Origin: Lysobacter arenosi
Lineage (GTDB): Bacteria > Pseudomonadota > Gammaproteobacteria > Xanthomonadales > Xanthomonadaceae
Direction of reading: 5' to 3'
Assembly (NCBI RefSeq): GCF_016613475.2
Contig: NZ_CP071517.1
Coordinates: forward strand, 1,922,001-1,986,000
DNA: 64,000 nt
Every line of letters starts with the position of its first letter. Positions within the stretch are counted from its first letter, which is position 1. Positions 43,722 through 53,551 of the stretch are shown here, in pieces. The translations under genes were made by a program, and so were the position numbers. The notes under the pieces were generated by a model. It ran no database searches. It saw nothing but the letters and a program-made list of their open reading frames with translations, and had not been told where the DNA came from.

Positions 43722-44744
43722 ATGACCACCTGGGCCATCGGCGATCTGCAAGGCTGCTACGACGCGACGCAGCGTCTGCTGGAGAAGATCGCCTTCGATC
43801 CCGCGCGCGACCAGCTCTGGTTCTGCGGCGACCTGGTCAACCGCGGCGGCCAGTCGCTGGAAACCCTGCGGCTGGTGCACTCGCTGCGCGCCAACAGCGT
43901 GGTCGTGCTGGGCAACCATGACCTGTCGCTGCTGGCGATCGGCGAACGGCGCGAGGACGAGCAGCGCAAGGTCAACCAGGACCTGCAGCGCATCGTCCTC
44001 GCCGAAGACCGTGACGAACTGCTGACCTGGCTGCGCATGCAGAAGCTGGTCCACGCCGACCGCAAGCTGGGCTGGATGATGGTCCACGCCGCACTGGCGC
44101 CGCAGTGGTCGACGCAGATGGCCGAGCGCTTCGCCCGCGAGATCGAGGAGCGCCTGCACGGCGACCAGTTCCGCCGGCTGCTCAAGAACATGTACGGCGA
44201 CAAGCCGGCCTGGCATCCCAAGCTGGCCGGCGTCGAGCGCCATCGCGCGATCATCAACGTGTTCACGCGCCTGCGTTACTGCACGCCGCGCGGCCGCATC
44301 TCGTTCGAGGACAAGGGCAGCCCCGGCACCCAGCCGGCCGGCCTGTATCCCTGGTACGAAGTGCCCGGGCGCGTGGAGCGCGACCTCAAGATCGTCTGCG
44401 GCCACTGGTCGACGCTGGGACTGTTCATCGGCCACGGCGTCCACGCCATCGACACCGGCGCGGTGTGGGGCGGCAAGCTCACCGCATTGCAGCTCGACAC
44501 CGATGAGCTGCGCCTGGTCCAGGTAGCAGGGCGCGATGTGCCGGCGACGCCGCCGCGGCCGCGACCGCCGTACCACGCCGACGACCGCAATCGCCAGCGC
44601 CAGCAACGCCAGTCGCAGGGCGGCCAGCCGCGCCAGGGGCAACCGCGTGGCCCAGGGCAATGGCGGACAAGGAAGGCCGCGTCAGAACGAAACCGCTGCT
44701 CCTGCGCCGCCGGTGGAAACCGACCAGGACTGAGCGAGGGGTAG
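43722..44744 (+). CDS. apaH: Symmetrical bis(5'-nucleosyl)-tetraphosphatase ApaH
   Basis: A 340-residue metallophosphatase that hydrolyses Ap4A to two ADP. Catalytic metal motifs: IGDLQGC (residues 6-12), CGDLVNRG (about 35-42), LGNHD (about 65-69), then HAALAPQW and GHWSTLG. The enzyme core ends near residue 278 (E. coli ApaH is 280 residues); the remaining about 60 residues are a low-complexity Arg/Gln/Pro tail. A natural reading of the very end seems shifted by one frame from 44650. ATG at 43722. Confidence 0.93.
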   Translation: MTTWAIGDLQGCYDATQRLLEKIAFDPARDQLWFCGDLVNRGGQSLETLRLVHSLRANSVVVLGNHDLSLLAIGERREDEQRKVNQDLQRIVLAEDRDELLTWLRMQKLVHADRKLGWMMVHAALAPQWSTQMAERFAREIEERLHGDQFRRLLKNMYGDKPAWHPKLAGVERHRAIINVFTRLRYCTPRGRISFEDKGSPGTQPAGLYPWYEVPGRVERDLKIVCGHWSTLGLFIGHGVHAIDTGAVWGGKLTALQLDTDELRLVQVAGRDVPATPPRPRPPYHADDRNRQRQQRQSQGGQPRQGQPRGPGQWRTRKAASERNRCSCAAGGNRPGLSEG

Positions 44745-44766
44745 GCGCGAGCTTGCTCGCCCCTAC
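44741..44766. repeat. REP-like palindrome at the apaH/folA junction
   Basis: GTAGGCGCGAGC and GCTCGCCCCTAC are complementary with one mismatch around a TT centre; the core GCGAGCTTGCTCGC matches the repeat at 21680. The apaH stop TAG is inside the left arm, and folA ends at 44776 on the other strand, so it can act as a two-way terminator. Confidence 0.65.
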
Positions 44767-44775
44767 GCAGTACCT

Positions 44776-45285
44776 TCAGGCGCGGATGTAGTCGACGAAC
44801 TCGAACGCGCAGGCGTGTTTTGCATCCGCCTCGTGCCGTTCGCGCGCCACGACGCGCCACTGCCCCTCATCGATCACGGGGAAGAACGCGTCGGCACCCT
44901 CGACCACGGTGTCGACCAGGGTCAGGTGCATCTGCGTTGCCTGCTGCAGGCACTGCGCATAGACCTCGCCACCACCGATCACGCAAAGCGCCGGCACACC
45001 GGCGGCCTGCGCGATGCGCATGGCCTCGTCCAGCGACGCCACCGCCTGCATGCCCTCGAACGGCACCTGCCCCGAGCGCGTCAGCACCAGGTTGAGCCGC
45101 CCGGGCAACGCACGTCCGAGCGACTGCGCGGTCTTGCGTCCCATCAGCACCGGCTTGCCCAGCGTCAGCGCCTTGAAGCGCTTGAGGTCATCGGGCAGGC
45201 GCCACGGCAGGTCGTTGTCGCGACCGATGGCGCGATTGCGGTCGTGCGCGGCGATCAGGACAAGTTCCACCGGGACCGGCGACAT
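44776..45285 (-). CDS. folA: Dihydrofolate reductase
   Basis: A 169-residue DHFR. Motifs in order: LIAAHDRNRAIGRDNDLPW (residues 9-27) with the active-site Trp/Asp, LPDDLKRFKALTLGKPVLMGRKT, ALPGRLNLVLTR, VIGGGEVYAQCL (about 106) and FEFVDYIRA at the end. It overlaps thyA by one base (TGATG), which couples tetrahydrofolate recycling with thymidylate synthesis. Confidence 0.95.
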   Translation of the reverse strand: MSPVPVELVLIAAHDRNRAIGRDNDLPWRLPDDLKRFKALTLGKPVLMGRKTAQSLGRALPGRLNLVLTRSGQVPFEGMQAVASLDEAMRIAQAAGVPALCVIGGGEVYAQCLQQATQMHLTLVDTVVEGADAFFPVIDEGQWRVVARERHEADAKHACAFEFVDYIRA

Positions 45286-46079
45286 CAGACCGCGACCGGC
45301 GCCTTGATCGCCGGCAGCGGGTCGTAGTGCTCGATCGCGATGTCGTCGTAGTGGAAGCCGAAGATGTCGCGCACGTCCGGGTTGAGCCGCAGCGTCGGCA
45401 GCGCGCGCGGCGTGCGCGACAGCTGCTCGCGCGCCTGCTCGAAATGGTTCGAGTACAGGTGCGCGTCGCCCAGCGTGTGGACGAAGTCGCCGACGCCCAG
45501 GCCGCACACCTGAGCAACCATGTGCGTCAGCAGCGCATAGCTGGCGATGTTGAACGGCACGCCGAGGAAGATGTCGCCGCTGCGCTGGTACAGCTGGCAG
45601 CTGAGCTTGCCGTTGGCGACGTAGAACTGGAACATCGTGTGGCACGGCATCAACGCCATGCGCGGCAGGTCGGCGACATTCCACGCCGAGACGATCAGGC
45701 GGCGCGAGTCGGGATTGCGCTTGATCTCCTCGACCACCCAGCGGATCTGGTCGATCTCGATGCCATCGGCACCGGCCCAGCGTCGCCACTGCTTGCCGTA
45801 CACCGGACCCAACTCGCCGTCGGCGTCGGCCCATTCGTCCCAGATGCTGACCTTGTTGTCCTTCAGGTAGGCGATGTTGGTTTCGCCCTGCAGGAACCAC
45901 AGCAACTCGTGCACGATCGAGCGCAGGTGCAGCTTCTTGGTGGTGACCAGCGGAAAGCCTTCGGCCAGGTCGAAGCGCATCTGCCAGCCGAACACGCTGC
46001 GCGTGCCGGTACCGGTGCGGTCGGCCTTGTCGCTGCCGTGGTCGAGTACATGGCGCAGCAGGTCGAGGTATTGCTTCAT
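45285..46079 (-). CDS. thyA: Thymidylate synthase ThyA
   Basis: A 264-residue enzyme, the short ThyA form. The active-site Cys is in [13 protein letters not shown] (about 146); the dUMP-binding Arg pair and [20 protein letters not shown] (about 165) are conserved. It converts dUMP to dTMP with methylene-THF. Same operon as folA and lgt (16 bases from lgt). Confidence 0.97.
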   Translation of the reverse strand: MKQYLDLLRHVLDHGSDKADRTGTGTRSVFGWQMRFDLAEGFPLVTTKKLHLRSIVHELLWFLQGETNIAYLKDNKVSIWDEWADADGELGPVYGKQWRRWAGADGIEIDQIRWVVEEIKRNPDSRRLIVSAWNVADLPRMALMPCHTMFQFYVANGKLSCQLYQRSGDIFLGVPFNIASYALLTHMVAQVCGLGVGDFVHTLGDAHLYSNHFEQAREQLSRTPRALPTLRLNPDVRDIFGFHYDDIAIEHYDPLPAIKAPVAV

Positions 46080-46095
46080 CTCATCGGTCCTCTGC

Positions 46096-46974
46096 TCAGC
46101 CCGCGTTCGGCGGCACGGCCAGCGGCTGCAGCGTCGGCTGGCGACGCGACCACCACAGCCAGAACAGGCCCAGCGCGATCAGCGGCAGGCTCAGCACCTG
46201 CCCCATCGTCAGCCAGCCGAAAGCGAGGTAGCCGATCTGCGGGTCGGGCACGCGGACGAACTCGATCAGGAAGCGGAAGCAGCCGTACAGCAGCGCGAAC
46301 AGGCCCGACACCGCATAGCGCGGACGCGGTTTGCTGGAGAACCACCACAGCGCCAGGAACATCACCAGCCCTTCGAGCAGGGCCTGGTACAGCTGCGAGG
46401 GATGGCGCGCAAACCGCTCCAGTGCGCCGCTGGCGAACTGGCTGTGGATCTGCTCGCGGGTCCAGTTGCTGAACTCCGGCGCGCGCGGAAATACCACGCC
46501 CCAACCGGCATCGGTGTACTTGCCCCACAACTCGCCGCCGATGTAGTTGCCCAGGCGGCCGAAGCCCAGGCCCGGCGGCACCAGCGGCGCGATGAAATCG
46601 ACGGTGTCGAACAGATGCAGGCGATGCCGGCGCGACCACCACCAGGCCGCGGCGACCACGCCGAGCAGGCCGCCGTGGAAGCTCATGCCACCTTCCCAGA
46701 TGCGCAGCAGCATCAGCGGATCGCGCAGCAGGTCGTGGAAGGAATAGAAGAAGACGTAGCCCAGGCGCCCGCCCAGTACGACGCCGAGCATCGCGTAGAA
46801 GAGCAGGTCGCCGTAGGCCTGTTCGCTGACCCCGGGCAGGCGTCCGGCAGTGACGCGGCGTCGACCCAGCCACCATGCTGTGCCGAAGCCCAGCAGGTAC
46901 ATGATTCCGTACCAGTGCACCTGCAGCGGGCCGAGATGGAAGGCGATCGGATCGATCTGGTGCAGGACGATCAT
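46096..46974 (-). CDS. lgt: Prolipoprotein diacylglyceryl transferase
   Basis: A 292-residue inner-membrane enzyme with seven membrane segments. The Lgt signature is [14 protein letters not shown] with R/G/N residues (about 146-159), plus [10 protein letters not shown] (about 68-77) and VHWYG at the N-terminus. It attaches diacylglycerol to lipobox cysteines. A divergent or separate promoter is likely before 46974. It heads the lgt-thyA-folA operon. Confidence 0.95.
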   Translation of the reverse strand: MIVLHQIDPIAFHLGPLQVHWYGIMYLLGFGTAWWLGRRRVTAGRLPGVSEQAYGDLLFYAMLGVVLGGRLGYVFFYSFHDLLRDPLMLLRIWEGGMSFHGGLLGVVAAAWWWSRRHRLHLFDTVDFIAPLVPPGLGFGRLGNYIGGELWGKYTDAGWGVVFPRAPEFSNWTREQIHSQFASGALERFARHPSQLYQALLEGLVMFLALWWFSSKPRPRYAVSGLFALLYGCFRFLIEFVRVPDPQIGYLAFGWLTMGQVLSLPLIALGLFWLWWSRRQPTLQPLAVPPNAG

Positions 46975-47045
46975 GCGGCGGTACGGCTCCGGGCTTCTGG
47001 ATGGAGGACGTGAAGCGTGGCGCCTATTGTGCCCTCTCCGCCGCC

Positions 47046-47534
47046 CTAGAGGATGTACGGCAGGTCCGGCAGTTCGTTGCGGTCGTGCTGCCCTTCACCT
47101 CGCGGGAAATGCTCGACCAGCAGCGCCGAAAGCGCATCGATGCCGGCCATGACGCCAGCCTCGGCCTCGCCCGCCCGCAACCGCTCCTCGATCAGCTGGC
47201 ACACACCGCGCCACTGCTCGGCACTGACGCGACCCTCGAAGCCGCGGTCGGCCACTATCTCGATGCGATGGTCGGCCAGCAGCAGATAGAGCAGGACACC
47301 GTTGTTGGCTTCGGTGTCCCACACGCGCAGCCGGGCGAACACTTCGGCCGCCTGCTCACGCGCCTCCACGCCGGACATCACCTGGCGCGGATGCAGGCTC
47401 GGGTCGACCGCGAAACAGATCTCGCCGGTATGGGCCAGCTCGCTGTCGGCAATGGCCTTGGCGATGCGCTGCAGGCTCTCGCCCGGGAAAAGGCGCTTGG
47501 CAGAGGGCGGGAACAGATGCTTGAACAGCCGCAT
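47046..47534 (-). CDS. TPM domain protein, short form
   Basis: A 162-residue protein of the TPM (thiol-pero... photosystem-associated Psb32-like) domain family, without signal peptide. The core [30 protein letters not shown] is typical, and the end carries an acidic, His/Arg-rich stretch. The gene starts one base after the stop of the long TPM gene. TPM proteins are often encoded with LemA; their cellular role is not settled. Confidence 0.83.
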   Translation of the reverse strand: MRLFKHLFPPSAKRLFPGESLQRIAKAIADSELAHTGEICFAVDPSLHPRQVMSGVEAREQAAEVFARLRVWDTEANNGVLLYLLLADHRIEIVADRGFEGRVSAEQWRGVCQLIEERLRAGEAEAGVMAGIDALSALLVEHFPRGEGQHDRNELPDLPYIL

Positions 47535-47535
47535 G

Positions 47536-48444
47536 TCACCAGCTCCCGGAGGCACCACCGCCTCCGCTCATGCCACCGCCACCACCCCAGCCGCCACCGC
47601 CGCCGAAGCCCCCACCGCCACCGCCAAACCCGCCGCCACCGCCCCAGCCACCGAAGCCGCCATAACCGCGGTCACGCGCGTAGCGTCCCGACGGCAGACT
47701 GGCCAGCCCCATGAAGAAACCGATCGCCGCACCGATGCCGCCGACCAGGAACATCGACGAGATCAACCAGGCGATGCCGCCGGCGGCACCGGCCCCGATC
47801 ACGCCGCGCAGCAGCGACGGCGCCCGGCCGAAGATGCCGCGCGCGACCTGGGCGACGATGAAGGCGACGAACAACGCGAACAGCCAGCCGCCGCCACCGT
47901 TGCCGCGCCCGGAACGGTGCTCGGCCATCGGCGCGGGCAAGGGCTCGCCGTCGATCAGCTTGACCAGCGCGCCGCTGGCATCGGTGATGCCGCCGGCATA
48001 GTCGCCGGCGCGGAATTTCGGCACCAGGTATTCCTGGATCACGCGCGCGGAGGTGGCATCGGGAATCGCGCCTTCCAGGCCGTAACCGACCTCGATGCGC
48101 ACGCGACGGTCGTCCTTGGCGACCACCAGCAGGACACCGTCGTCGACGCCCTTGCGTCCCACCTTCCACTGATCGAAGGCACGCACCGCGTACTGGGCGA
48201 TGTCCTCCGGCATCGTGGTCGGCACCACCAGCACCTGCAGCTGGCTGCCTTTACGCTGCTGCAATGCCAGCGCCTGCGCCTCGAGCTTCTGGCGAGTGGC
48301 AGCGTCTATCGTGCCGGTGGTGTCGACCACCGGCGAGGTCATCGCCGGGATCGCAGCCAGCTGCTGCGCCTGCACGGAAACGAGCGCGAACAGCAACCAG
48401 GTCACGAAGCTCGCGACCGGCACCCGCATGCGCCGCCAGATCAC
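47536..48444 (-). CDS. TPM domain membrane protein, glycine-rich C-terminus
   Basis: A 302-residue protein with a signal peptide (about 10-27), a periplasmic TPM domain (about 35-165, with MPEDIAQYAVRAFDQWKVGRKGVDDGVLLVVAKDDRRVRI), two membrane helices (about 185-205, 220-245) and a tail of about 55 residues that is almost only Gly/Trp/Phe (GGWGGGGGFGGGGGGFGG). This is the YgcG architecture. It lies just after lemA on the same strand. The tail composition could be prone to expansion or slippage. Confidence 0.87.
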   Translation of the reverse strand: MIWRRMRVPVASFVTWLLFALVSVQAQQLAAIPAMTSPVVDTTGTIDAATRQKLEAQALALQQRKGSQLQVLVVPTTMPEDIAQYAVRAFDQWKVGRKGVDDGVLLVVAKDDRRVRIEVGYGLEGAIPDATSARVIQEYLVPKFRAGDYAGGITDASGALVKLIDGEPLPAPMAEHRSGRGNGGGGWLFALFVAFIVAQVARGIFGRAPSLLRGVIGAGAAGGIAWLISSMFLVGGIGAAIGFFMGLASLPSGRYARDRGYGGFGGWGGGGGFGGGGGGFGGGGGWGGGGGMSGGGGASGSW

Positions 48445-48474
48445 GGCAATGCTCCGCTACGCCTCACGCCGGTC

Positions 48475-49113
48475 TCAGCCGTTGGCCGGTGCCGGCTGTT
48501 GCTGAGGCTGCTGTTGCTGCGGCTGCGCCGGCTGGCCGAACTCGACCTTGGGCGCTTCCTGGATCTGCGCCTCGTTGTCGACCGAGAAGTTGGGCTTGGG
48601 CTTGTAGCCGAACATCATCGCGGTGAGGTTGGTCGGGAACTGGCGGATGTAGGTGTTGTAGTCCTGCACCGTGCCGATGTAACGCTGGCGCTCGACGGTG
48701 ATGCGGTTCTCGGTGCCTTCCAGCTGGGCCTGCAGCTGCAGGAAGTTCTGGTCGGCCTTGAGTTGCGGGTAGTTCTCGCTGACGACCAGCAGGCGACCAA
48801 TCGCGCTCTGCAGCTCGCCCTGCGCCTGCTGGAACTTCGCCAGCGACGCCGGATCGTCGGCGTTGACGTTGATGCTACCGACCTTCGAACGCGCCTCGGT
48901 GACCTGGGTCAGCACCTGCTGCTCGTGGCTGGCATAGCCCTTCACGGTCGCGACGAGGTTGGGCACCAGGTCGGCGCGGCGCTTGTAGACGTTGAGCACC
49001 TGCGACCAGGCCGCCTTAACGGCCTCGTCCTTCTGCTGGATGGTGTTGTATCCGCAGCCGCTGAGCGTGGCGGCCATGAGGACCAGGACGAGCGTTTGGA
49101 TAAACCGGGTCAT
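48475..49113 (-). CDS. LemA family protein
   Basis: A 212-residue membrane-anchored coiled-coil protein. Signal/lipobox VLMAATLSGCGYN (Cys at about 20), then long helices with the family motif NVYKRRADLVPNLVATVKGYASHEQQVL (about 40-68) and NLTAMMFGYKPKPNFSVD near the C-terminus, ending in a Gln/Pro-rich tail. LemA and the TPM proteins downstream are commonly co-encoded. Starts at 49113. Confidence 0.92.
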   Translation of the reverse strand: MTRFIQTLVLVLMAATLSGCGYNTIQQKDEAVKAAWSQVLNVYKRRADLVPNLVATVKGYASHEQQVLTQVTEARSKVGSINVNADDPASLAKFQQAQGELQSAIGRLLVVSENYPQLKADQNFLQLQAQLEGTENRITVERQRYIGTVQDYNTYIRQFPTNLTAMMFGYKPKPNFSVDNEAQIQEAPKVEFGQPAQPQQQQPQQQPAPANG

Positions 49114-49287
49114 GACGCGCGACTCCTTCCGTGACGATGGCCGGCATTGCAGCATCTACGGGGGCGGCATGCAAACAGACAATGTCGGAATAACGAACGC
49201 GTAACCAAGCGCGGCCACAATCCCCGGCCCGGCGGACGACGCCCCAACGCAACCAGCAGTGCCAGCGGCCGCCAGCCGCCAGCCGGG

Positions 49288-50025
<738 letters not shown>

Positions 50026-50102
50026 TTGCGGTTTCCTGCACTTTGGCTTTTAAGAATCTGGTCGGGATACCCGTGGCGAACGACATGCCCTGATGGGCGC
50101 AT

Positions 50103-50483
50103 TCACCACAGGCGGGGTACGACGATCGCACCCCAGGTCAGCAATACATTCATCATCAACACGAACACCGCGGCCGAGCCCATGTCCTTGGCCCGGCCCG
50201 CCAGCTCGTGGAACTCGGGACCGTAGCGCTCGATCACCGCCTCCACCGCCGAATTGAGCAACTCGATGCTCAGCACCAGCAGCATCGAACCGACCAGCAG
50301 CACTCGCTCCACCGCGGTCTGCCCCAGCCACCAGCCCAGCGGCGCCAGGACGACGAACAGGTACACCTCGAGCCGGAACGACGACTCGTGCAGCCAGGCC
50401 GCGCGCAGCCCCTGCATCGACCACCTGGCAGCCTTCAGGATGCGCGCGGGGCCGCGCGGCATGTGCCCAAACTCATCAGCCAT
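50103..50483 (-). CDS. dgkA: Diacylglycerol kinase
   Basis: A 126-residue inner-membrane kinase with three helices. Signature SIELLNSAVEAVIERYGPEFHELAGRAKDMGSAAV (read in parts) holds the catalytic Glu and Asp residues (about 74-108), with FRLEVYLFVVLAPLGWWLG as the first helix. It recycles diacylglycerol to phosphatidate. Starts at 50483; a small open frame ends 9 bases upstream. Confidence 0.94.
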   Translation of the reverse strand: MADEFGHMPRGPARILKAARWSMQGLRAAWLHESSFRLEVYLFVVLAPLGWWLGQTAVERVLLVGSMLLVLSIELLNSAVEAVIERYGPEFHELAGRAKDMGSAAVFVLMMNVLLTWGAIVVPRLW

Positions 50484-50816
50484 GTCGGTCGCTCAGTCCG
50501 CGGAACGGGAAACAGCAGGGTTGGACCGCCTGCGATCGACCGGTTTGCCTGCGCCACCCTGAGGGGACTCCGGCGGCTCGCACAAGTGCTGGGACTGCTC
50601 GAAGTTCGACATGGATGGGGTCTGTAAGGGGTTCGAGGCGCGGCCCCGGGGCCGCGGCAGGGGGCCGATTTTGCCACAAGCCCCGTGCCCCTGCCCCGCG
50701 GACGCATGAACGGACCCGGCCATGCCCGCCTGACGCGTTTTTCGCGTGCCATTAGCGGTACCCGGCCTAACCTGACGGACCAGCCCGTCACCGCTCGCCC
50801 TCACCGGAGAACCGCC
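50484..50816. other. 333-base gap between dgkA and the monooxygenase gene
   Basis: Both neighbours point away, so this is a divergent promoter region. Apart from the possible 39-residue frame at 50493-50612, a high-GC stretch (about 50630-50680) and a plus-strand leader before 50817, I see no confident feature. Confidence 0.4.
50493..50612 (-). CDS. Possible short protein upstream of dgkA
   Basis: A 39-residue frame starts ATG at 50612 (MSNFEQSQHLCEPPESPQGG...) and stops at 50493, only 9 bases before the dgkA ATG. The composition (Gln, Glu, Pro, Arg) is less biased than the wrong frames here, but there is no clear ribosome binding site before it. It could be a translation-coupling leader peptide or a chance frame. 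Confidence 0.25.
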   Translation of the reverse strand: MSNFEQSQHLCEPPESPQGGAGKPVDRRRSNPAVSRSAD

Positions 50817-51119
50817 ATGTCCCGTTGCGCTCTGCTGGCAAGGCTGGAGGCCAAACCGGGCAAGGAAGACCAGCTCGAACAGTTCCTCCGCAGCGCCCTG
50901 CCCCTGGCGGAGGCCGAACCGGGGACCCGCACCTGGTTCGCCCTCCGGTTCGGCCCCAGCAGCTTCGGCATCTACGACACGTTCGACACCGAAGCCGGCC
51001 GCCAGGCGCACCTGGATGGACCGATCGCGGCGGCGCTGATGGCGCGCGCGGACGAGCTGCTGTCGCAGCCGCCGCAGATCGACCGGGTCGACCTGCTGGC
51101 GAGCAAGCTGCCGCACTGA
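50817..51119 (+). CDS. ABM-family small monooxygenase-like protein
   Basis: A 100-residue dimeric alpha/beta (ferredoxin-like) protein of the antibiotic-biosynthesis-monooxygenase family. The N-terminal ALLARLEAKPGKEDQLEQFL and FALRFGPSSFGIYDTFDTEAGRQAHL match the family. Members include quinol monooxygenases and heme-degrading enzymes; the specific reaction is not known. ATG at 50817. It is convergent with the asparaginase gene. Confidence 0.83.
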   Translation: MSRCALLARLEAKPGKEDQLEQFLRSALPLAEAEPGTRTWFALRFGPSSFGIYDTFDTEAGRQAHLDGPIAAALMARADELLSQPPQIDRVDLLASKLPH

Positions 51120-51146
51120 CCGCCGCAGGCGGCCAGGGGGAAGGGG

Positions 51147-52181
51147 TCACTCTTCTTCGTGGATCGCCGTGCCGCGGCTGCCGTCCGTCCTGATCCAGCC
51201 GCGGAACATGCTGCCGCTGTTGAACGGCATGGCGATGTTGCCCTGGCGATCCATGGCGATGGCGCCGCCGTCGCCGCCGGCGGCCGGAACGATCCGGTTC
51301 ACCACTTCTTCCGCGGCCGCCTGCAGTGAATCGCCGCGGTAGGCCACGCGCGCGCAGATGTCGTGCGCGACCGCATTGCGGATGTAGTACTCGCCCCAGC
51401 CCGTGCCGGACACACCACAGCCCTCGTCGGCCCAGGTGCCTGCACCAATGATCGGCGCATCGCCGACGCGGCCCCACTTCTTGTTGGTCATGCCGCCAGT
51501 GCTGGTGGCAGCGGCGATATGGCCCTGCGCATCGAGCGCGACCGCGCCGACGGTGCCGAAATAGGTCGGCGCATCGTCGAGTGAGCGACTGGCCTCGCGC
51601 TTGCCCTTGGCCGCTTCCTCGCGCTGCGCCTTCTCGAGTTGCTGGCGACGCTTGTCGGTGTCGAACCAGTTGTTGGGTACGCGGTCGATTTCCGGACGGG
51701 TGTCGGCGAACGCTTCGGCACCGGCGCCGGCGAGCATCACGTGCGGGCTGTGTTCCATGACGGTGCGCGCGAGCTTGATCGGGTTCTTGATCGTGGTGAC
51801 ACCGGCCACCGAGCCGGCGCGACGCGTATGCCCTTCCATGATCGCGGCGTCGAGCTCATGGCCACCCTTGGCGTTGAACACCGCGCCCTTGCCGGCATTG
51901 AATTGCGGCGCATCCTCCAGCACGACCACCACCGCGGTGACGGCGTCGAGCGCACTGCCGCCACGCTTGAGCACGGCATTGCCGGCATCGAGCGCGCGAT
52001 TGAGCGCGGCGTGGTAGGCGCGACGCTCCGCTTCGGTGATCGAATCCTTCGGCACGAAGCCGGCACCGCCATGGATGACCAGTGCGGTCTTCGGCGCGGC
52101 GGGCTGGTCGGCGGCGTGGGCGTTGACGGTCATGGCAGACAGTGCGAGCAACGGGAGCGAGATCAGGATCGGCAGGCGCAT
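51147..52181 (-). CDS. Isoaspartyl peptidase/L-asparaginase, periplasmic
   Basis: A 344-residue Ntn hydrolase (type 2, plant-type) precursor with Sec signal peptide (about 1-23). Autocleavage should occur before T210 in YFGTVGAVALD, giving alpha and beta subunits; TSTGGMTNKKWGRVGDAPIIGAG forms the active-site beta segment and HGGAGFVPK lies near the N-terminus. It removes isoaspartyl damage and releases ammonia and aspartate. The start at 52181 begins the signal peptide. Confidence 0.93.
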   Translation of the reverse strand: MRLPILISLPLLALSAMTVNAHAADQPAAPKTALVIHGGAGFVPKDSITEAERRAYHAALNRALDAGNAVLKRGGSALDAVTAVVVVLEDAPQFNAGKGAVFNAKGGHELDAAIMEGHTRRAGSVAGVTTIKNPIKLARTVMEHSPHVMLAGAGAEAFADTRPEIDRVPNNWFDTDKRRQQLEKAQREEAAKGKREASRSLDDAPTYFGTVGAVALDAQGHIAAATSTGGMTNKKWGRVGDAPIIGAGTWADEGCGVSGTGWGEYYIRNAVAHDICARVAYRGDSLQAAAEEVVNRIVPAAGGDGGAIAMDRQGNIAMPFNSGSMFRGWIRTDGSRGTAIHEEE

Positions 52182-52228
52182 GGGTCGGAGTCCGGCGAGG
52201 AAGCCAGAGCATACCGCCGAACAATCAC

Positions 52229-52303
52229 GTCATCCCGGCGAACGCCGGGATCCATCTTGATCGTCCCAGCAGCAAATGGGTCCCGGCTTTCGCCGGGACG
52301 ACG
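52229..52303. repeat. REP-like pair, copies h and i
   Basis: GTCATCCCGGCG-aacgccgggatcca (52229-52254) and GGTCCCGGCTTTCGCCGGGA-CGACG (52278-52303) face each other between the asparaginase start and the permease stop (52310). Same family as copies a-g. Confidence 0.65.
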
Positions 52304-52309
52304 ATCGGC

Positions 52310-53551
52310 CTACTGCTGCCGCAATGCCTCGATCGGATCCAGCTGCGAAGCCTTGCGCGCCGGGTAATAGCCGAAGAACAGCCCGGTCATGATCGAGAAG
52401 CTCGCCGCCAGCGCGATCACCTGCCCGTTCAAGGCCACCGGCAGCGAACCGAACTTGCCGACCAGCAATGCCCCGACGATGCCGATCGCGATTCCCAGCG
52501 CGCCACCGATCAGCGAGATCAGCATCGCCTCGGCCAGGAACTGCCGGCGCACGTCCGACGGGCCGGCACCGACCGCCATGCGCAGGCCGATCTCGCGGAT
52601 GCGCTCGGTCACCGACACCAGCATGATGTTCATGATGCCGATGCCGCCGACGATCAGCGAGATCGTCGCCACCGCACCCAGCAACAGCGACATCAACCGC
52701 GTCGTCGCCGTGCGCGTGGCGACGATCTCTGAGATGTTGCGCACGTTGAAGTCGTCGTCCTCGCCGGGCTTGATGCGGTGGCGCTGGCGCAGCAGTGCCT
52801 CCACTTCGCCCTGCGCATAACTGAGGTCCTTGGCATCGGCCACGGTCAGCGCGATCTGCGTCACCGCACCGGCCGGCAGTCCCATCGCGCCCATAAGGCG
52901 CCGGCGCGCGGTCTGCAACGGCACCATCACCACGTCGTCCTGGTCCTGGCCGAAGCCGCCCTGGCCCTTGGGCTTGAGCGTGGCGACCACGGTGAACGGC
53001 ACCCGCCCGAGGCGGATGGTCTGGCCCACGCCCGGTTCGTCGCCGAACAGCGTGCGCCGCACCGTCTCGCCCAGGATCACCACCTTGCCGGCGCTGGTGT
53101 AGTCCTGCGCGTCGAACCCGTCGCCGTTGGCGATGGCCCAGCCGTTGATGTCGAAGAAGTCCGGCTGCACGCCCTGCCAGCTGGTCGACGCGTTGTTTTC
53201 CGCGTACACGACCTGGGTGTTGCCGCGCAGCGCGCCGGCGACGAACTGCACTTCCGGGATCTCGCTGCGGATCGCCTCGACATCACCTTCGTTGAGGGTA
53301 AAGAAACTCGAGGCGCTCATGCGCGCGCCACCGCCGCCGGGGCCGCGACCGGCACCGGAGCTGATGTCCAGGCGCTGCGAGCCCAGGCCCGACACCATCT
53401 TGTCGATCTCGGCCTGCGTGCCCTGCCCCACCGACACCATCACGATCACCGCGGCGATGCCGATGATCACGCCCAGCGACGTCAGCGCGCTGCGCATCCA
53501 GTTGCCGCGCAGCGCGTAGATGGCAGTGCGCAGGATGTCGGAGAAGTTCAT
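52310..53551 (-). CDS. MacB-type ABC transporter permease
   Basis: A 413-residue membrane protein of the FtsX/MacB permease fold: one N-terminal helix (about 20-42), a large periplasmic domain (about 45-285) and three C-terminal helices (about 290-313, 345-370, 378-400). LGAVATISLIVGGIGIMNIMLVSVTERIREIGLRMAVGA is the family hallmark. It lacks an ATPase domain, which is encoded next. A Gly-rich insertion (GAGRGPGGGGARM) lies at about 68-80. It overlaps the ATPase gene by 4 bases. The N-terminal loop-rich part probably contacts the adaptor. Confidence 0.92.
   Translation of the reverse strand: MNFSDILRTAIYALRGNWMRSALTSLGVIIGIAAVIVMVSVGQGTQAEIDKMVSGLGSQRLDISSGAGRGPGGGGARMSASSFFTLNEGDVEAIRSEIPEVQFVAGALRGNTQVVYAENNASTSWQGVQPDFFDINGWAIANGDGFDAQDYTSAGKVVILGETVRRTLFGDEPGVGQTIRLGRVPFTVVATLKPKGQGGFGQDQDDVVMVPLQTARRRLMGAMGLPAGAVTQIALTVADAKDLSYAQGEVEALLRQRHRIKPGEDDDFNVRNISEIVATRTATTRLMSLLLGAVATISLIVGGIGIMNIMLVSVTERIREIGLRMAVGAGPSDVRRQFLAEAMLISLIGGALGIAIGIVGALLVGKFGSLPVALNGQVIALAASFSIMTGLFFGYYPARKASQLDPIEALRQQ

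Noticed and set aside
47302..49134. Plus-strand frame of 610 codons across the TPM/LemA cluster
   Set aside because: Antisense to three recognised proteins and made of Ala/Arg/His-rich shadow sequence.
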